Assembly (NCBI GenBank): GCA_902729315.2
Contig: LR746265.1
Coordinates: 689,501 to 753,500 of the forward strand
Reading direction: 5' to 3'
Source of the DNA: Spirodela intermedia
Lineage: Eukaryota; Streptophyta; Magnoliopsida; Alismatales; Araceae
Length of the DNA stretch: 64,000 nt
Notes under the pieces: model-generated
Databases searched by the model: none
The model's input: the letters and a program-made list of their open reading frames with translations, nothing else
What the model was told of the DNA's origin: nothing
Part shown: positions 1 to 12,731 of the stretch, one piece after another
Numbering within the stretch: the first letter of the stretch is position 1
Layout: each line of letters starts with the position of its first letter
Made by a program: the position numbers and the translations under genes

Positions 1-3000
1 TATGTAACATTAGGAGTTGGTGAAAATGGAGGTGCATCAAATGAGACTGAAAGTGCTGTAATGGAGCAGCGATTTGGTGGAGAAGCTGGTAGGTCATTCA
101 CTTAAATTTTCAGCAATTGGTTTCTAGTTTCCACCTGTTTGTGAAAATTCCATGTTATTTTTTCACTTAGTGGATTCCTCTACATCTCTTTTAGTTTTGA
201 ATTGGTTTCGAACTAGCCCTCTTATTATTATTAGGGAAATTCTCACTTTTGAGAGCTGTACATTGAGGTGCTAATTTATCTTCTATTTGTACCCTTTTTC
301 CGTTCAGGAATCTTTACGGAGGAAGATAGATTATGGAGCATAGTGAGGGCCAATAGTCTAGACTTTAATGCGTGGACAGCCCTAATTCAAGAAACCGAGA
401 AAGAGGTGCGTCATCAACCATCTTTCTTTCACGATGTTCTTCCAACCTTAAAATATTCCTACCATTGCGATTTTGCCGTGGCCTTTCGGATGGTTCCCCT
501 GTGATGTCACATTTCTGAATCTTCATTTCTGTTCTAGTATATATGTCTGAGTTCAAGAGTTCACAGTTTCAGTGACGATATTACTAGATTTTTATTGGAT
601 TTTGAGTTATCCATAGAATCAAGCAGGACACAGTCTTTCCTTTTCTTCAATAACATTTGAGGCTTCTGGGGGACGTATCAAGATTTCTTTATTTTTTGAC
701 TGGAAGAATGCGTAAAAATGATTTGATCCAGAATTACTGTAAGTTAATTATTACAAAGAATTGAAGTATAACTCTTTTTTTTACTTTTTGCAGAATAATA
801 TCCTGAAAATACGAGGAGTCTATGATGCATTTTTGTCTGAATTTCCCTTGTGTTATGGATATTGGAAAAAGTATGCTGACCATGAGGGTCGCCTGGGCAC
901 TGTTGATAAAGTTGTGGAGGTGTACGAGCGGGCTGTTTTGGCAGTGACATATTCCGTTGACATATGGTTGCATTATTGTGAATTTGCAATCCCAACGTAT
1001 GATGATCCTGACACCATCCGAAGGTGATATTTTCTTTAAGTCCCTCTCTGCTGCATTTATCTGATTTTGTGTTTTGTTTGACTTCTTGGGCAGTAACAGT
1101 CTAGTTATTCTCTCTTCTAACCTTATTTCAGTGTGGCCACAACAGTGACATGTGACATTTATGGCGGAAAGGTTTGCCGGGATTGCATATAGAAAATGCA
1201 TCTATTACATACAAACCCCACCATTTTATCTTTTACTTTTACTTGTGTTCCTTATTTTCTACGGAACTGCCTCGTGTATTAGTTATATAGCTGTCGTGAC
1301 CAACCTTTATGTTATATATAATACACACACACACACACACTGTCAAGGCTTCATGGGTGCACTGATTTGCAAAATGCTTCTTGAGGAAGATCAAGCCCAG
1401 TTAGAGGCTAAGGCCTCTTTGCTCACCTCCGTTTCATGGACATGGTAATCGTTTTTGCAGGAAGGTAAATTTAGTATATTTATGTATAATTTTGAAGTGT
1501 CATGTGATGTTTGCGTGTGATTTCCCCTTCAGATAGAAACCCATTAATGGAGGATTTATAGTGATTCTATGGTTATCCGAGCATTTGTTATAACATGGTT
1601 ACATTTTTGTGGTGTTTCAGGCTCTTTGAACGTGGGCTAGCATATGTTGGAACTGACTACTTATCCTCTCCTCTTTGGGACGAATACATAAAGTATGAGT
1701 ATTCACAGCAGGCATGGAGTCATGTTGCCATGATCTATACTAGGATCTTTGAGAATCCTATCCAGCACTTAGATCGTTATTTTAATAGGTATTACTATTT
1801 TCATGGTTGGCTATTATTCATTTCTTCTGCCATATGAAACCTTGACTTATTCTTGTTTATGTGATTGTTACCTCCTCTCAGGATTTGTTTTCTTTGTGTA
1901 AGACTTTTTATGTAGGAATGCTTGATGCTGTGGATTTTATGACTATAGTTCACTAAATCAACTGAAATAAATCAATTGCCAATCTTTGGAGATGTGGGAA
2001 AACAAAGCTTTTGGGAGGGACTTTTTCTCTCTGATGTTCACATCTTACGGAACGACTTCCAGATACTATTCAAACAATATAATGGAGCGTTTAAAATAAA
2101 GACAGCAAGTATTAGACATCAGTTGACTTGTGAGAGAAGAAGAAAAGATAAATGAAGAAGAGAAATAAGGGGAGCGGGGAAGTGATGGAAAAACAATGAG
2201 AGAATGGTAGCAGCATGGTAACCACACAAAGCAATCTATTGCCCAACCGGTCACATCATTCGAAGAGGAAGAAACTGATTAACAAACAACGAGGAAAAGG
2301 ATGCAACAGTGTCTACAACGGTTGGTGGTTACCATGGGGAGAAAAGGGTCCGAAATATGTGTTTCATGAATAGGAAGCAGAAGGCCATTTTGGACAAGGA
2401 AAATACAAGATTATTATTTTATTTGTCAACCGGAGTTGTTGCGCTTCTTCCCTGCAAAGTTGATCGTTTCCCCATGTTTTTGCTGAGCATAATGTAGGAC
2501 GATAAAGATTTGAAATGCTAGCAGGTTTGATTCTCTCCATGAGATTAAAAGGTGTTGTGTATGACCTGCAGGAAGCATAACACACGAAGAAAATATTTAA
2601 TAGACTGTAAAGTTGCACTTTTGGTAGAAACTTCTTGAAAATGCAGGAGTCCTCTCTCATTGTAGAAATAAAATTCTAAACTTTGATGTCCGAGAAATTC
2701 CATAGGAAATCGTGCCTACCTGACCTAATTGAACTTGTAACCTAATCCTTGAATACTTGCAATCCATATATTTAGAATCATTGATGCAACGTTTTTTGCA
2801 CAACAATTTTTTATCCAAATTGGAAAAAGTCGAAAAAGCTGCTTTCCATGTTCCCTACTTTTATGTTTCTACTCTTTTGTTAGTAGTCGAAAAAGACACC
2901 TCTTTTTCCTATTTTATACAATCTTTTCTTCGGTGTAGTTTGACAATATGATTATTGAGTAATTCCAAATTTTCTTTCTGGTTTAGAGTTGTGATCATGT

Positions 3001-6000
3001 ATTCTGCATTTATTCTTCTGTCATATATGTACTATAATTATTTATTGTGGTTATTCGAAATTATTTTTCTTGATGTAAGTGTTCATTATGTGACTGATTC
3101 TTTGTTATCAAATCAAAATTTGTGATGCTTTGTAATTGAGATCATGCTTTTTTAAAAGATTTTATTGATGCTATATATTGGTTAGAGGAGAAAATTGCAT
3201 TTTCTTTTAGTAGCTAATATTTACAGTTTGATTTTCTTGGTTTATCAGCTTTAAGGAACTGGCAGCAGCTCGACCTCTATTGGAAATACGGACTGCTGAA
3301 GAGGCAGATATGGTGACTGCAAGCACAGTAACCACAGATGGAGTTGAGGGCGAGGTTCACCCCGATTCTGTGGAACAGTCTACTAAACCCGTAAGTGCAG
3401 GCTTATCAGAAGCAGAGGAGTTGGAGAAGTATATCGCAATTAGAGAAGAGATGTATAAGAAAGCTAAAGAGTTCGAATCTAAGATCATTGGTTTTGAAAC
3501 AGCTATTAGGAGGCCATATTTTCATGTACGGCCTCTTGATGATCCTGAGCTTGAAAACTGGCACAGCTATCTTGACTTTATTGAAAGAGGGGATGACTTC
3601 AATAAGGTATGTCAGTTTTCGTCGTGCATATTCTGATTTTCACTTCTCTTCGTTCTGTGATGGGACATGGCTTGAGCATTCATGCATAAATGTTTCAATA
3701 AGTGTTATTGGCTGCATTATATTCTTTATTGGCTAAAGTGTGTTCGGTGAAGCTACATTTAAAAAAGGGAATATGAACTGAGGCTAAGGCATGGACTTTC
3801 GTTTGGTTTCCATGAGGCTAAGTACTTCAAACCCTCATTTGTCTGTGGACATTCTGGGTGCACAATCTGTCTTGTGTAGCAATTATGATCTTTAAAATTC
3901 CCATCTGATACATGCAGGTGTCTTCTTAGTGCTCACCCGCATAACCATCTATCTATCAGGCAAGGAGGTTCCCTCGTTTGTAATGAGGGGCCTCCCTGAT
4001 CAGCCAATGGAGTACTCCTTGTGCACTCTTTATTGCTATATTTTATCCATTTCTCTTTCCGTCCATTTATTAGTCGGAAAATCACATAATGTGACAAACG
4101 TTATTGCAGGTTGTCAAATTGTATGAACGATGTCTGATTGCTTGTGCTAATTATCCCGAGTACTGGACGCGTTATGTTTTATGCATGGAAGCCAGTGGAA
4201 GCTTGGAGCTTGCAAACAATGCCCTTGCTCGTGCCACACAAGTCTTTGTCAAGGTATTTTTCAATTTTTTAAATATGAAGGTGTGTTAACTAATTCGACT
4301 CGGGAACTTAATTCAGTGATGGCGTGTCAGAAGACTGCTTTATGATTTTTAATTCAATGTTTACCGTATGAAAATGCTAAAGATAGCACTCTTGCACTAT
4401 TCGTCAAAATACAGACTGTAAGGACCGGAGTTTCTGGATTTCTCATCTTGCACGAAAACATGTAGACCAGTTTATGGAAGAATTATTTTTGTATTTTTCT
4501 CTTCCTTTTATATCTGGTTTGTATCGGGCAGTGGTTAAAAGCTGCGGTCGTCTTTGCCTTGCCTCCTCCCTCACAGGAGTGATTGGGTTTTAAAAAATGA
4601 TAGGCCAATTAACTAAGACTTTGTTTGTTACCTGCAGCTCTATCACCATTCCTCTCCATTTAAACAGAAAAATTTCGTGGTTATAATTCTTAGCTGCCTT
4701 GTATTGCATAGTTTCTAGTAATCGTACCAGACAGGGATAAAGGATAGTGGGATTTCTAGTGATAACCTATCTGTGCATATTTATCGCTGTTATTCTTTTA
4801 CAATAATTCTTGTGGCATAGATTTTAGATTTTAGATTTCAATTTTTTCCACTTCCCGGTGCGACATTCACTACGATCTTCAATTTATGCAGCTTTATATG
4901 ATTTCATACTCTATCTATCCTCACGGTTGCAATGATTTTCTCCAGAAACGACCAGAAATCCACCTTTTTGCCGCGAGATTCAAGGAAAATAACGCGGATG
5001 TTTCAGGAGCTCGTGCAGAGTTTCAGCTCTTGCACTCCGAGATTTCACCTGGTTTTCTTGAAGCTATAGTGAAGCATGCGAATATGGAGCACCGTCTGGT
5101 AAGATAATGTGAAATGTGTAAATGCTTCTGATTTAGTATTCTTTCTAACAATCATTTCTTTGTCCTCCTGTAGGGAAACAAGGAAGCCGCGCTCTCCATT
5201 TATGAAGAGGCCATTGCTGCTGAGCGGGGGAAAGAACTGTCCCAAGTGTTGCCTATGCTGTTAGTTCAGTATTCACGATATTTATACTTGGTAAGATGGT
5301 CCTTTCGTGAAATAAATCTGAGTCGAAGATCTGTGTAATAAATTATGACTGCTGAGTTGGCTATCCGTCGAGATTTTCATCTGGTAACTCTGTTTTTCCA
5401 ACATCCAAATATTTTTAAAGTTGTCGATCCTATGGAGTTGGTTTTCCATGGAGAGAATGAATCCCTTATTCTCGGACTCAAGTAACAAACTATGATGACT
5501 GGTGTCGTGTAGATCCCTGTGTGTGCATATGCTAGAGAATGGAATCTATTCGAAATAAACACAACCAAAACTACATTCATAAGATTCTCTGCTAACCGAG
5601 TTATCTGCCTGGTCTGATCTCTTTACGTTTATTTTCCCATGATCTTCCACTACTTTCTTTATATGGATCATAGATTTTCTTTACTTGATTTTCGAAATAT
5701 TTTGCAGTGTAACACGTGATTTTTGTTCAATTAATGCCTCACATGTTGCGTCGGTCCAGCCCCTTGGTTTATCGCCCCACATTACTGGACAACTACCATC
5801 CATTCTCATGGCCTACAATGTTTGTTGAGAACCAATGCCACCATAAGCATTTCTGTAAAAATTGAAGTTTGTGGAGACCAGATGCGGTCCATTTTGCATC
5901 TTTTTCCAACTTTGAACTGGTTACACCTCATGCATTCGTATTGTTTAAACAAGCTTGTGGCTCTCGTTGTAATCTCCATGTTATTGCAGGTTACTGGCAA

Positions 6001-8128
6001 CCCTGACAAGGCGAAAGAAATACTTTCCGGTGGTTTTGAACAGGTGCAGCTTTCGAAACCACTCGTTGAGGTGACCACTTTTCTAGTTCCATGTTGCCAT
6101 TTTGATCATTTGAAGCAGTTCGTTATTTTTCCCCATTTGTGTGTGTAACATATCTCCGCATTTTGCAGGCAATAATCCATCTGGAGTCCCTCCTACCATC
6201 ACCAAAGCGAATTGAATATGTAGATTCGCTTGTTGAGAAATTCATTACTCCAAACCCTGACAACCCTACTGCGGCAAGCACTGCAGACAGAGAAGACTTG
6301 TCTAGCATATATTTGGAGGTGAGTACATTACTAAGAATCCCAAAATACCTGGTTTTTTCTCTTTGAATTGTATGTAGATGCAGTTCTTTCTGTGCTCATC
6401 GTTGGAGAACGGTATGATCCTAAGTCTAGGAATCTCTGCCAGCCTAGACAAGGAGTAGGACTAGAACTGTGTGTGTGCACTGTGAACCCTAAGTGAGTGG
6501 TTGTGGTATGCTTCATACATGAGAAACAACAGGAACGATTGGGCGGGCCGCAAGATATGGTAGCACCTGATAGTGATGTAGTAATCAGAGCACATGATCT
6601 CTCCTAGCACCGGTGAACTATGGGCTGTGGGTGACATGTTCAATACTTGATACGTAAATCCGTGAACCCATCTTGGCGTAGTAATCATAGTTCAATACTA
6701 TGAACTATGGGCCGCAATAAGGGCAGGATTCTTCTACAAAGACCATTGCTGCTGGCAGCAAGGGATGGACAAAAATACTTGGTATTTTAGCTTAGTTATT
6801 TATTTTATTGCCTAGGTACCTTAATTTCATTGTTTAGAATTGGCCAGTTAGCTTTATTGAGTGGGAATCTGTGTCATATTATTAAAGATTTCTCGTTATT
6901 CCTTTTCCAACATGCGCAGTATTTCTGATGGTGCTGAAACTTATGTTAATCTTACCTCGTTGAAGGTGAAAGGACTCTTTAAGAGCATTATGAATGGTAT
7001 TATTCATGTGAAAAGGTTTCAAAACATAGTAGAAGAATGCACAATCAATGCCGCTCTTTCGACATATTTATTATTATATCCCCCCTCTTTCCATGTTCAT
7101 CGTCCTGTATAAACCTTTTGATCCTGAACGGTGTGATTCTTATGCATTCCCTGTTTTTTCCCTGCAGTTTTTAGATCTCTTTGGGGACGCGCAGACGATC
7201 AAGAAGGCAGATACTCGACACTGCATGCTGTTCTTGCGCCACAAAAGCTTTTCCATCTCCAGGAAGAGGCATGCGGAGGATTACTTAGATTCGGAGAAGG
7301 CAAAACTAGCGAAAACTTACATGTCCTCGGCTCACTCCGTGATGGGCGCCTACCCGAACGCCCAGGCCCAGTGGCCTGCTGGCTATGGAACCAAGCCTTC
7401 TACTTGGCCACAGGCCCCTGCGGCACAGGGACAACAGTGGAATCCTGCATACGGACCGCAGGTCTGCCTCTGCCCTCTCGGATTTAACCATATATTATAT
7501 GCCCTTGATTCTTTATAACCCTTGAAGTAATTACGGCACATTATAAGGTTCTTAGCTTACATTATTCAGCACATAAGGTTCTTAACAAACCATAATTGGT
7601 GGAGCATCCATTCCAGCCTCCTCCTTTGCTTCTGGATTATGTTGAGAGAGAGATAGAGAGAGAGAGCTCCCCATCCTGTGACAAAAATAGGAGCCTAATT
7701 GGTGTTCCTCTTCCCCTCAGGCTGCTGCTGCGTACAGTGGCTACGGAGGCTATGGAAGCTTCACTCACCCTCAGGCTGCAACATCTGCCCCGCAAACCAC
7801 CGCGGCTGCCTACGGCGCCTACCCTTCTCCGTACCCTGCTCAGGTATTTCCGAACTTCTTTTGTTCCTTCAACTATCTCAAGAACAGTAGTGAGAGAGAG
7901 AGAAAGTAGAGAGAGAAAAGAAAGAGAGAGAGGGGGGGGGGGCTTGAGGATGATCTTTGACACCTTTTTATAGCGCTACATTTTTAAGCCAAGCAGAGTT
8001 TTATAGTTTGATCGGTTCTTCTGGTGGTATGTTGGTCGAAGGCCTACGCGCAGCAGAGCTTCTCCCAGCCGGCGGCGGCGGCGGCGGCGGCGGCGGCTCC
8101 GCAGGGTTACTACAGCGGCTACTACTGA
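1..8128 (+). CDS. PRP39: PRP39-type U1 snRNP pre-mRNA processing factor, 5'-truncated by window edge
   Basis: Thirteen exons join in frame: 1-88, 308-405, 794-1023, 1621-1788, 3249-3606, 4110-4253, 4946-5098, 5174-5290, 5990-6070, 6169-6318, 7168-7461, 7721-7843 and 8042-8128. They give 696 residues with TGA at 8126-8128; the N-terminus lies left of the window. Helical HAT repeats are visible, with W/Y/F-rich motifs such as [30 protein letters not shown] and [14 protein letters not shown] late segment, [16 protein letters not shown], is characteristic of plant PRP39 as I remember it. The family acts in the nucleus as a U1 snRNP component in 5' splice-site selection; Arabidopsis PRP39a affects flowering time. 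The tail is rich in Ala, Tyr, Gln and Gly, and its last exon holds nine alanines in a GCG run. The last acceptor is GAAG rather than CAG. The product call is firm; single exon edges could be off by a few bases. Confidence 0.9.
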
Positions 8129-8159
8129 GCCCTTACGGTCCTCACTGCTGCACCAAGCT

Positions 8160-8161
8160 CG

Positions 8162-8243
<82 letters not shown>
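8160..8243. repeat. CT dinucleotide tract between PRP39 and PPR gene
   Basis: A nearly pure CT microsatellite of about 80 bases starts just after the PRP39 stop. Shorter CT runs follow near 8356. It lies in the PRP39 3' flank and the PPR gene 5' flank, only 307 bases apart. Confidence 0.95.
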
Positions 8244-8244
<1 letters not shown>

Positions 8245-8435
8245 CTTTTGTCAATATCTCTGTAGCCGCCGGTTTTAGCATGACGGTGTGCGTTTTACCC
8301 AAATCAAATCGAGTGAGCTCTCTTTTGAGGAGGGATCGATCCCCCTTGAGGACCTCTCTCTCTCTCTCTCGCTCTCTAGAGCTATCTATCTATTTCTATC
8401 TCACTACATTGTAAGTTGGAGCGGCCGCAGTAGTC

Positions 8436-10355
8436 ATGCCAGCGTTGCCGCGCGTACAGTGCCGCCACTCGAAAACCTCTCTCGCTCTACGGAGCGTCTT
8501 CTTCTCCACCGGCGGCGCCGCCACCACCCGAGTCTCCCTCTGCCTGCGCCGCGCGCGGGCCATCGACGCCCTCCGTCTCCGGCTCCGCCTCCACGACCCT
8601 TCCATCCCTTTCCCCCCGCCATCGTCCTTCTCCCCACCGGTGGACTCCATCGCCGCCGTCCACGCCCTCCGCTCCGCTCCCTCCCCCGCCGCCGCACTCT
8701 CCCTCTTCCGCGCCCTCCAAGCCGACCCTTCCTTTTCCGCCACCCACCACGCCTTCCACGCCCTCGCAAAAACCCTCTCCCTCTCCCGCCGCGCAGACGA
8801 TCTCCGCTCCCTCCTCTCCGCCAATGGCAGCGCCGCCCCCATGGACCTCCTCCGCTGGTACGCCGCCGCGGGGGACCTCCCCGCCGCCCTCCAGACCTGG
8901 GAGGGCATCCGCGCCGCCGCCACCGACGCTCGCCGTCGCCACCCCTGCACAGAATCCTACAACCTCGTCATGTCCCTATACGCCGCCGCCGGGATGGACG
9001 CCGAAGCTGTGGACGTCTTCCGGAAGATGGTGGAAGAAGGGGCGAACCCTAATTCGAGGACCTTCACCGTCGTCATCGAGCACCTTGTAGGAGCTGGGAA
9101 GCTCGAGTCTGCCCTCCAGGTGTTCGACAGATTGCCCTATATGAGGATCCGCCGCACCTCCAAGCAGTACAACGTCCTCGCCGAGGCCTTGACCTCTGCG
9201 GGAGCCTTCGATGGCCTCAGAAGGCTGCTCGCAGAGTTGCAGGACGACGGCGTCTGGCCCGGGCGTGCCGTGCGTTCGGCGGTGTCGCGCATGCTCGCTG
9301 CCGGCAGCTACGCCGGCCTGGCAGAAGAGGAGTTATTCAGAGAGATGGTATCCTCCGACGAGAGGATCGGGTACGTCGTGATTGATCCCAACTCCGACGA
9401 CGAGGAAGGAGACCACGTCAGGTTGAAGCCATGGCTGGACCCGAATGCTCTGGCCGGAGCGTTGGAGGGTTGGGACGCGCAGGAGGTCGCCGCCATGGAG
9501 GAGGCCAACTTGGTGTGGACCTCCCGCCTGGTCTGCAAGTTCCTCAGGGGATTCAAGAAACCGGAGTCTGCGTGGAGATTCTTCTGCTGGGTGAGCCACC
9601 GTCCTCGAGGGTTTGTCCATGATCGGCAGACCACCTCGAGGATGATCGCCATCCTCGCCCGCGACGGCCATGGCGAGCTGGTGGAGCGCCTCCTCAGCAA
9701 GGTGAAGTCCGACGGGCTGAGGCTCCCCTTTGGGACCCTCCGCCTGGTTATCGACTTCCTCGGGGTGGCGAAGAGGGCAGACGCCGCCGTGAGAGTCTTC
9801 CGCGAAGCAGACGCTGTCGTCTCCGGCGATCTCTCCAACGAGCGCCGCCGGCTGCTCTGCTCCTCCCTCCTCCGCACACTCGTCAAGTGCCGGCGAGGCG
9901 ACGACGCCATGGAGCTCCTGGAGGAGACGACGCAGAGTGGGGTCCTCCCCGATGGGCAGACCTTCGCCGGCCTGGTGCAGTTCTTCGCCGGAGAGGGCGA
10001 CCTGAGGAAGCTCCAGGCGGTGGCCGCCATGGCGAGGCAGTGCGGCCACCGGCGGGATGCCTTCTTGTGCCAGACGATGATCAGAGCCCACATCAAGGCC
10101 CAGAGGGCGGCGCTCGCCCTCAGAGTGTTCAACGATATGCTGAACTCGAATCTGGCCCCCGACGGCGCCACCAAGACGCTGCTGGTGAAGACCCTGTGGA
10201 AGGAGGGCAAGCTCCGGGAGGCGGCCTACGTGGAGCAGAGGAGCGAGGAAGTCAACGGCGGGCTCCCCCTCTCGTTGCCCGGCCACGCGTGGACTGTGAG
10301 CTCCGCTGATCTCCTCTGGGTCTACGACCTCTACCGCCAGAGCTTCCTCCCCTGA
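8436..10355 (+). CDS. PPR-like organelle protein, intronless, 639 aa
   Basis: One uninterrupted frame of 639 codons with strong GC bias at third positions. The N-terminal 40 or so residues are rich in Arg, Ser and Ala with almost no acids and contain VFFSTGG, which looks like a mitochondrial presequence. Degenerate 35-residue helical repeats follow, for example YNLVMSLYAAAGMDAEAVDVF, FTVVIEHLVGAGKLESALQVF and FAGLVQFFAGEGDLRKLQAV. They resemble P-class pentatricopeptide repeats, with no E or DYW extension. PPR proteins bind organelle RNA; the target cannot be read here. The start at 8436 is the first ATG of the frame. The gene follows PRP39 on the same strand and converges on the TMKL1-like gene, with 207 bases between stops. 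Several repeats are weak, so the exact subfamily is uncertain. Confidence 0.85.
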   Translation: MPALPRVQCRHSKTSLALRSVFFSTGGAATTRVSLCLRRARAIDALRLRLRLHDPSIPFPPPSSFSPPVDSIAAVHALRSAPSPAAALSLFRALQADPSFSATHHAFHALAKTLSLSRRADDLRSLLSANGSAAPMDLLRWYAAAGDLPAALQTWEGIRAAATDARRRHPCTESYNLVMSLYAAAGMDAEAVDVFRKMVEEGANPNSRTFTVVIEHLVGAGKLESALQVFDRLPYMRIRRTSKQYNVLAEALTSAGAFDGLRRLLAELQDDGVWPGRAVRSAVSRMLAAGSYAGLAEEELFREMVSSDERIGYVVIDPNSDDEEGDHVRLKPWLDPNALAGALEGWDAQEVAAMEEANLVWTSRLVCKFLRGFKKPESAWRFFCWVSHRPRGFVHDRQTTSRMIAILARDGHGELVERLLSKVKSDGLRLPFGTLRLVIDFLGVAKRADAAVRVFREADAVVSGDLSNERRRLLCSSLLRTLVKCRRGDDAMELLEETTQSGVLPDGQTFAGLVQFFAGEGDLRKLQAVAAMARQCGHRRDAFLCQTMIRAHIKAQRAALALRVFNDMLNSNLAPDGATKTLLVKTLWKEGKLREAAYVEQRSEEVNGGLPLSLPGHAWTVSSADLLWVYDLYRQSFLP

Positions 10356-10562
10356 AAGTCAATGCCTCCATGAAAGAAGAACCTTGGGACGAGAGACACG
10401 GTGAAGTCGTGTTGACAGATTTCTATTAGATAAGTTCTAGAAGAAAGTGTGACCTTTTCTTCTTTAAAAAAAAGATTAAATTGGGCTCCCAGATCTTGGG
10501 AGCAACTCTCCGAATCTAGCAGTGAAGGTTACAGGGGGCGGATGGATGGATGGATGGATCGA

Positions 10563-12661
10563 TCAGAAGGGCGTGCCGGCCTCGCTGCGGGTGTCGGCGG
10601 GGCTGTACAGCGTTGACCTGTTCCTGGGCCGGTTCTCTTCGAGCTGCCGGACGACCTCGGCCATGTCGGGGCGCACGGAGGGGACGGGGGCGCAGCAGCC
10701 CATAGCGAGTTTGAGGGCGTTGACCAGGCCGTCCTCCATGGGCCTGACCCCCTTCAGCAGCTCCCCGTCGAAGATCTCCATGGTCGTCTCCTCCAGCACC
10801 GCCATCTTCACCAGCCCCGGCAGGTCCTCCCTCCCCGGCCTCTTCCCCATCAGCATCTCCAGCAGCAGAATCCCGAACGAATAAACGTCGCTCCTCGCAC
10901 AGCTCCTCTTCATCCTCTGCAACTCCGGCGCTTTGTACCCCGCCGCCTTTGCACCGGCGAGCATCTCCTCCGCCACCTCCGCCACCAGCAGCCTGTGCAC
11001 GCCGTTCTCCGTCAACCTCGCCACGAAGAGCTCATCCACCAAGACGCTCCTCGCCCGCAGATCCCCATGGCTCTCGGCGCCGCCGCCGCTGCCGCCGGCG
11101 TGGAGGTACGCCAGCCCTCTCGCCACCCCCAGCGCGATCTTGTGCCGGCGTGCCCAGTTGAGCACCGGCCTTCCCACCCTCGCCTCTGCAAGAAAAACCC
11201 ACACCCGCAACCACTGTCATCGTCCCAGAGCTTTCAAAACCCTGACAATGGGGATGAAGAAGAAGATTCACCGTGTAGGAGATCGTCGAGGGTTCTGTTG
11301 GGGAAGTAGTCGTAGATGAGGAGCTTCTCCCCTCGGCTACCTTCGTAGAAGGCTCTCAGGGGGACAAGATTCTCGTGGCGGGCGCGCCCCAGCAGGCGGA
11401 GCACCGGCAGGCACGCCGCCCTGTTCAGGCAGCTGCCCTCTCGCAGAAGCCGCAGCGCGATGGTGCCGCCGTCGGCAAGCTTCGCCTTGTACACGGTGCC
11501 GTAGACGGCCTTCTCAATCACCTGCCCGGTGGCGTTGAGCACGTCCTCCAGCGTCAGGTGCTCCCCGCCATGGAAAACCACGAGCTTCCCCTCACCGGCG
11601 GCTTCGTCCACTCCGACCTCCTCTTCCTCCTCCGCCGCCGCCCTCCCCCTGCTCCTCCGCCTCCCCTGCGCCCACCCGATGCACAGGGAGACCGCTACCA
11701 CCAACCCGGCCATCAGCCCGATCACGATTCCGGCGACTACGCCGGAGCTGGTGTGGGTCCTCCCTTTCGCCGCCCCCGTGTGAGCTCCCCCTCTGCATTC
11801 CCCCAGGGGCGGCCCGCAGAGCTCCGGGCTGTTGCCCGCGAAGGCCTCCGCGGCGAACCGACCGGCGAAGGCCGGCAGCATCCCGGTGAAGTTATTCCCC
11901 GAGAGGTTGAGCTTGCCCAGGTCGGCGAGGTCTGCGAGCGAGCTTGGGATGTCGCCGGAGAAAAGGTTGCCGCCGAGGTCTAGCTCGCTCAGGCGGCGGA
12001 AGCCGGTGAGGAACTCCGGGAACTCCCCCTGGAAGCGGTTTCCCCCGAGGTCAAGAAACCGGAGCTCCTCACAAGAGGTGTTGCGGACAGCCGGCGGCGG
12101 GAGGCCGCCGGAGAAGTTGTTCCCCCGGAGGCGGAGGGCGGTGAGATGGCCGCAGAGGTTCCAGATCGACGGCGGAAGAAACCCGCCGAGGAGGTTCCCA
12201 CTGAGATCGAGCTCTGCGAGCTCCGGCGAGTTGCCAAGCTCGAGGGGGAAGGAGCCCACCAGAGAGTTCACTCCGAGGACCAGCGACCGCAGCGAGGAGA
12301 GCTCGCCGATCTCGCGGGGAACTGCTCCGGCGAGGCCGGCAGCGGGCAGCCGGAGGGCGGTAACCTGCAGGGAGTGGTCTCGGACCAGAGAGAGATTGGC
12401 CCTCTCCAGTCTGCCGGCGCAGGCGAGAGGGGTCCCGTCGGAGAAGGCCCATTCCACGCCTCGCCATAGGCAGAGCGGCACCGACGAGTTCCACGAAGAC
12501 AGCTGCAGGTTGTCGTCTCCTCCGGCGCCGGCGAGCGCCGGCTTTATCTTCCCCAGCAATACCACCGCGTCGGAGACCTCCGACCCCACAGTTGGCGCCG
12601 CCAGCGCCATGAATCTGCAGAGGATGAGAGGAAGAAGAAGAAGAAGAAGGGAAGAAGCCAT
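10563..12661 (-). CDS. TMKL1: TMKL1-like LRR receptor-like pseudokinase
   Basis: Two exons, 12661-11272 and 11185-10563, join in phase (G|AG) to give 670 residues. The protein has a signal peptide (about residues 1-22), an N-terminal LRR cap, about five LRRs (LSELDLGGNLFSGDIPSSL type), a transmembrane helix near VVAGIVIGLMAGLVVAVSL, an acidic juxtamembrane stretch and a kinase-like domain. The C-terminus QLEENRPRNRS...TPF matches plant TMKL1 as I remember it. Catalytic motifs are degenerate: the VAIK lysine position reads ALRLL, the catalytic loop reads HGDLRARSVLVDE instead of HRDxxxxN, and DFG is ENG. It should therefore be a pseudokinase at the plasma membrane, probably a scaffold. An in-frame ATG at 12784 would add 41 residues, but the ATG at 12661 starts directly at the signal peptide and is preferred. 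Confidence 0.9.
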
Positions 12662-12698
12662 TGCCCCCCAGCGAACTCGTCGGAGGAGACTCTGCAAG

Positions 12699-12731
<33 letters not shown>

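Noticed and set aside
9308-10286. Long open frames (300 and 317 codons) antisense to the PPR gene
   Set aside because: They mirror the GC-rich codon usage of the real gene on the other strand and have no family similarity.
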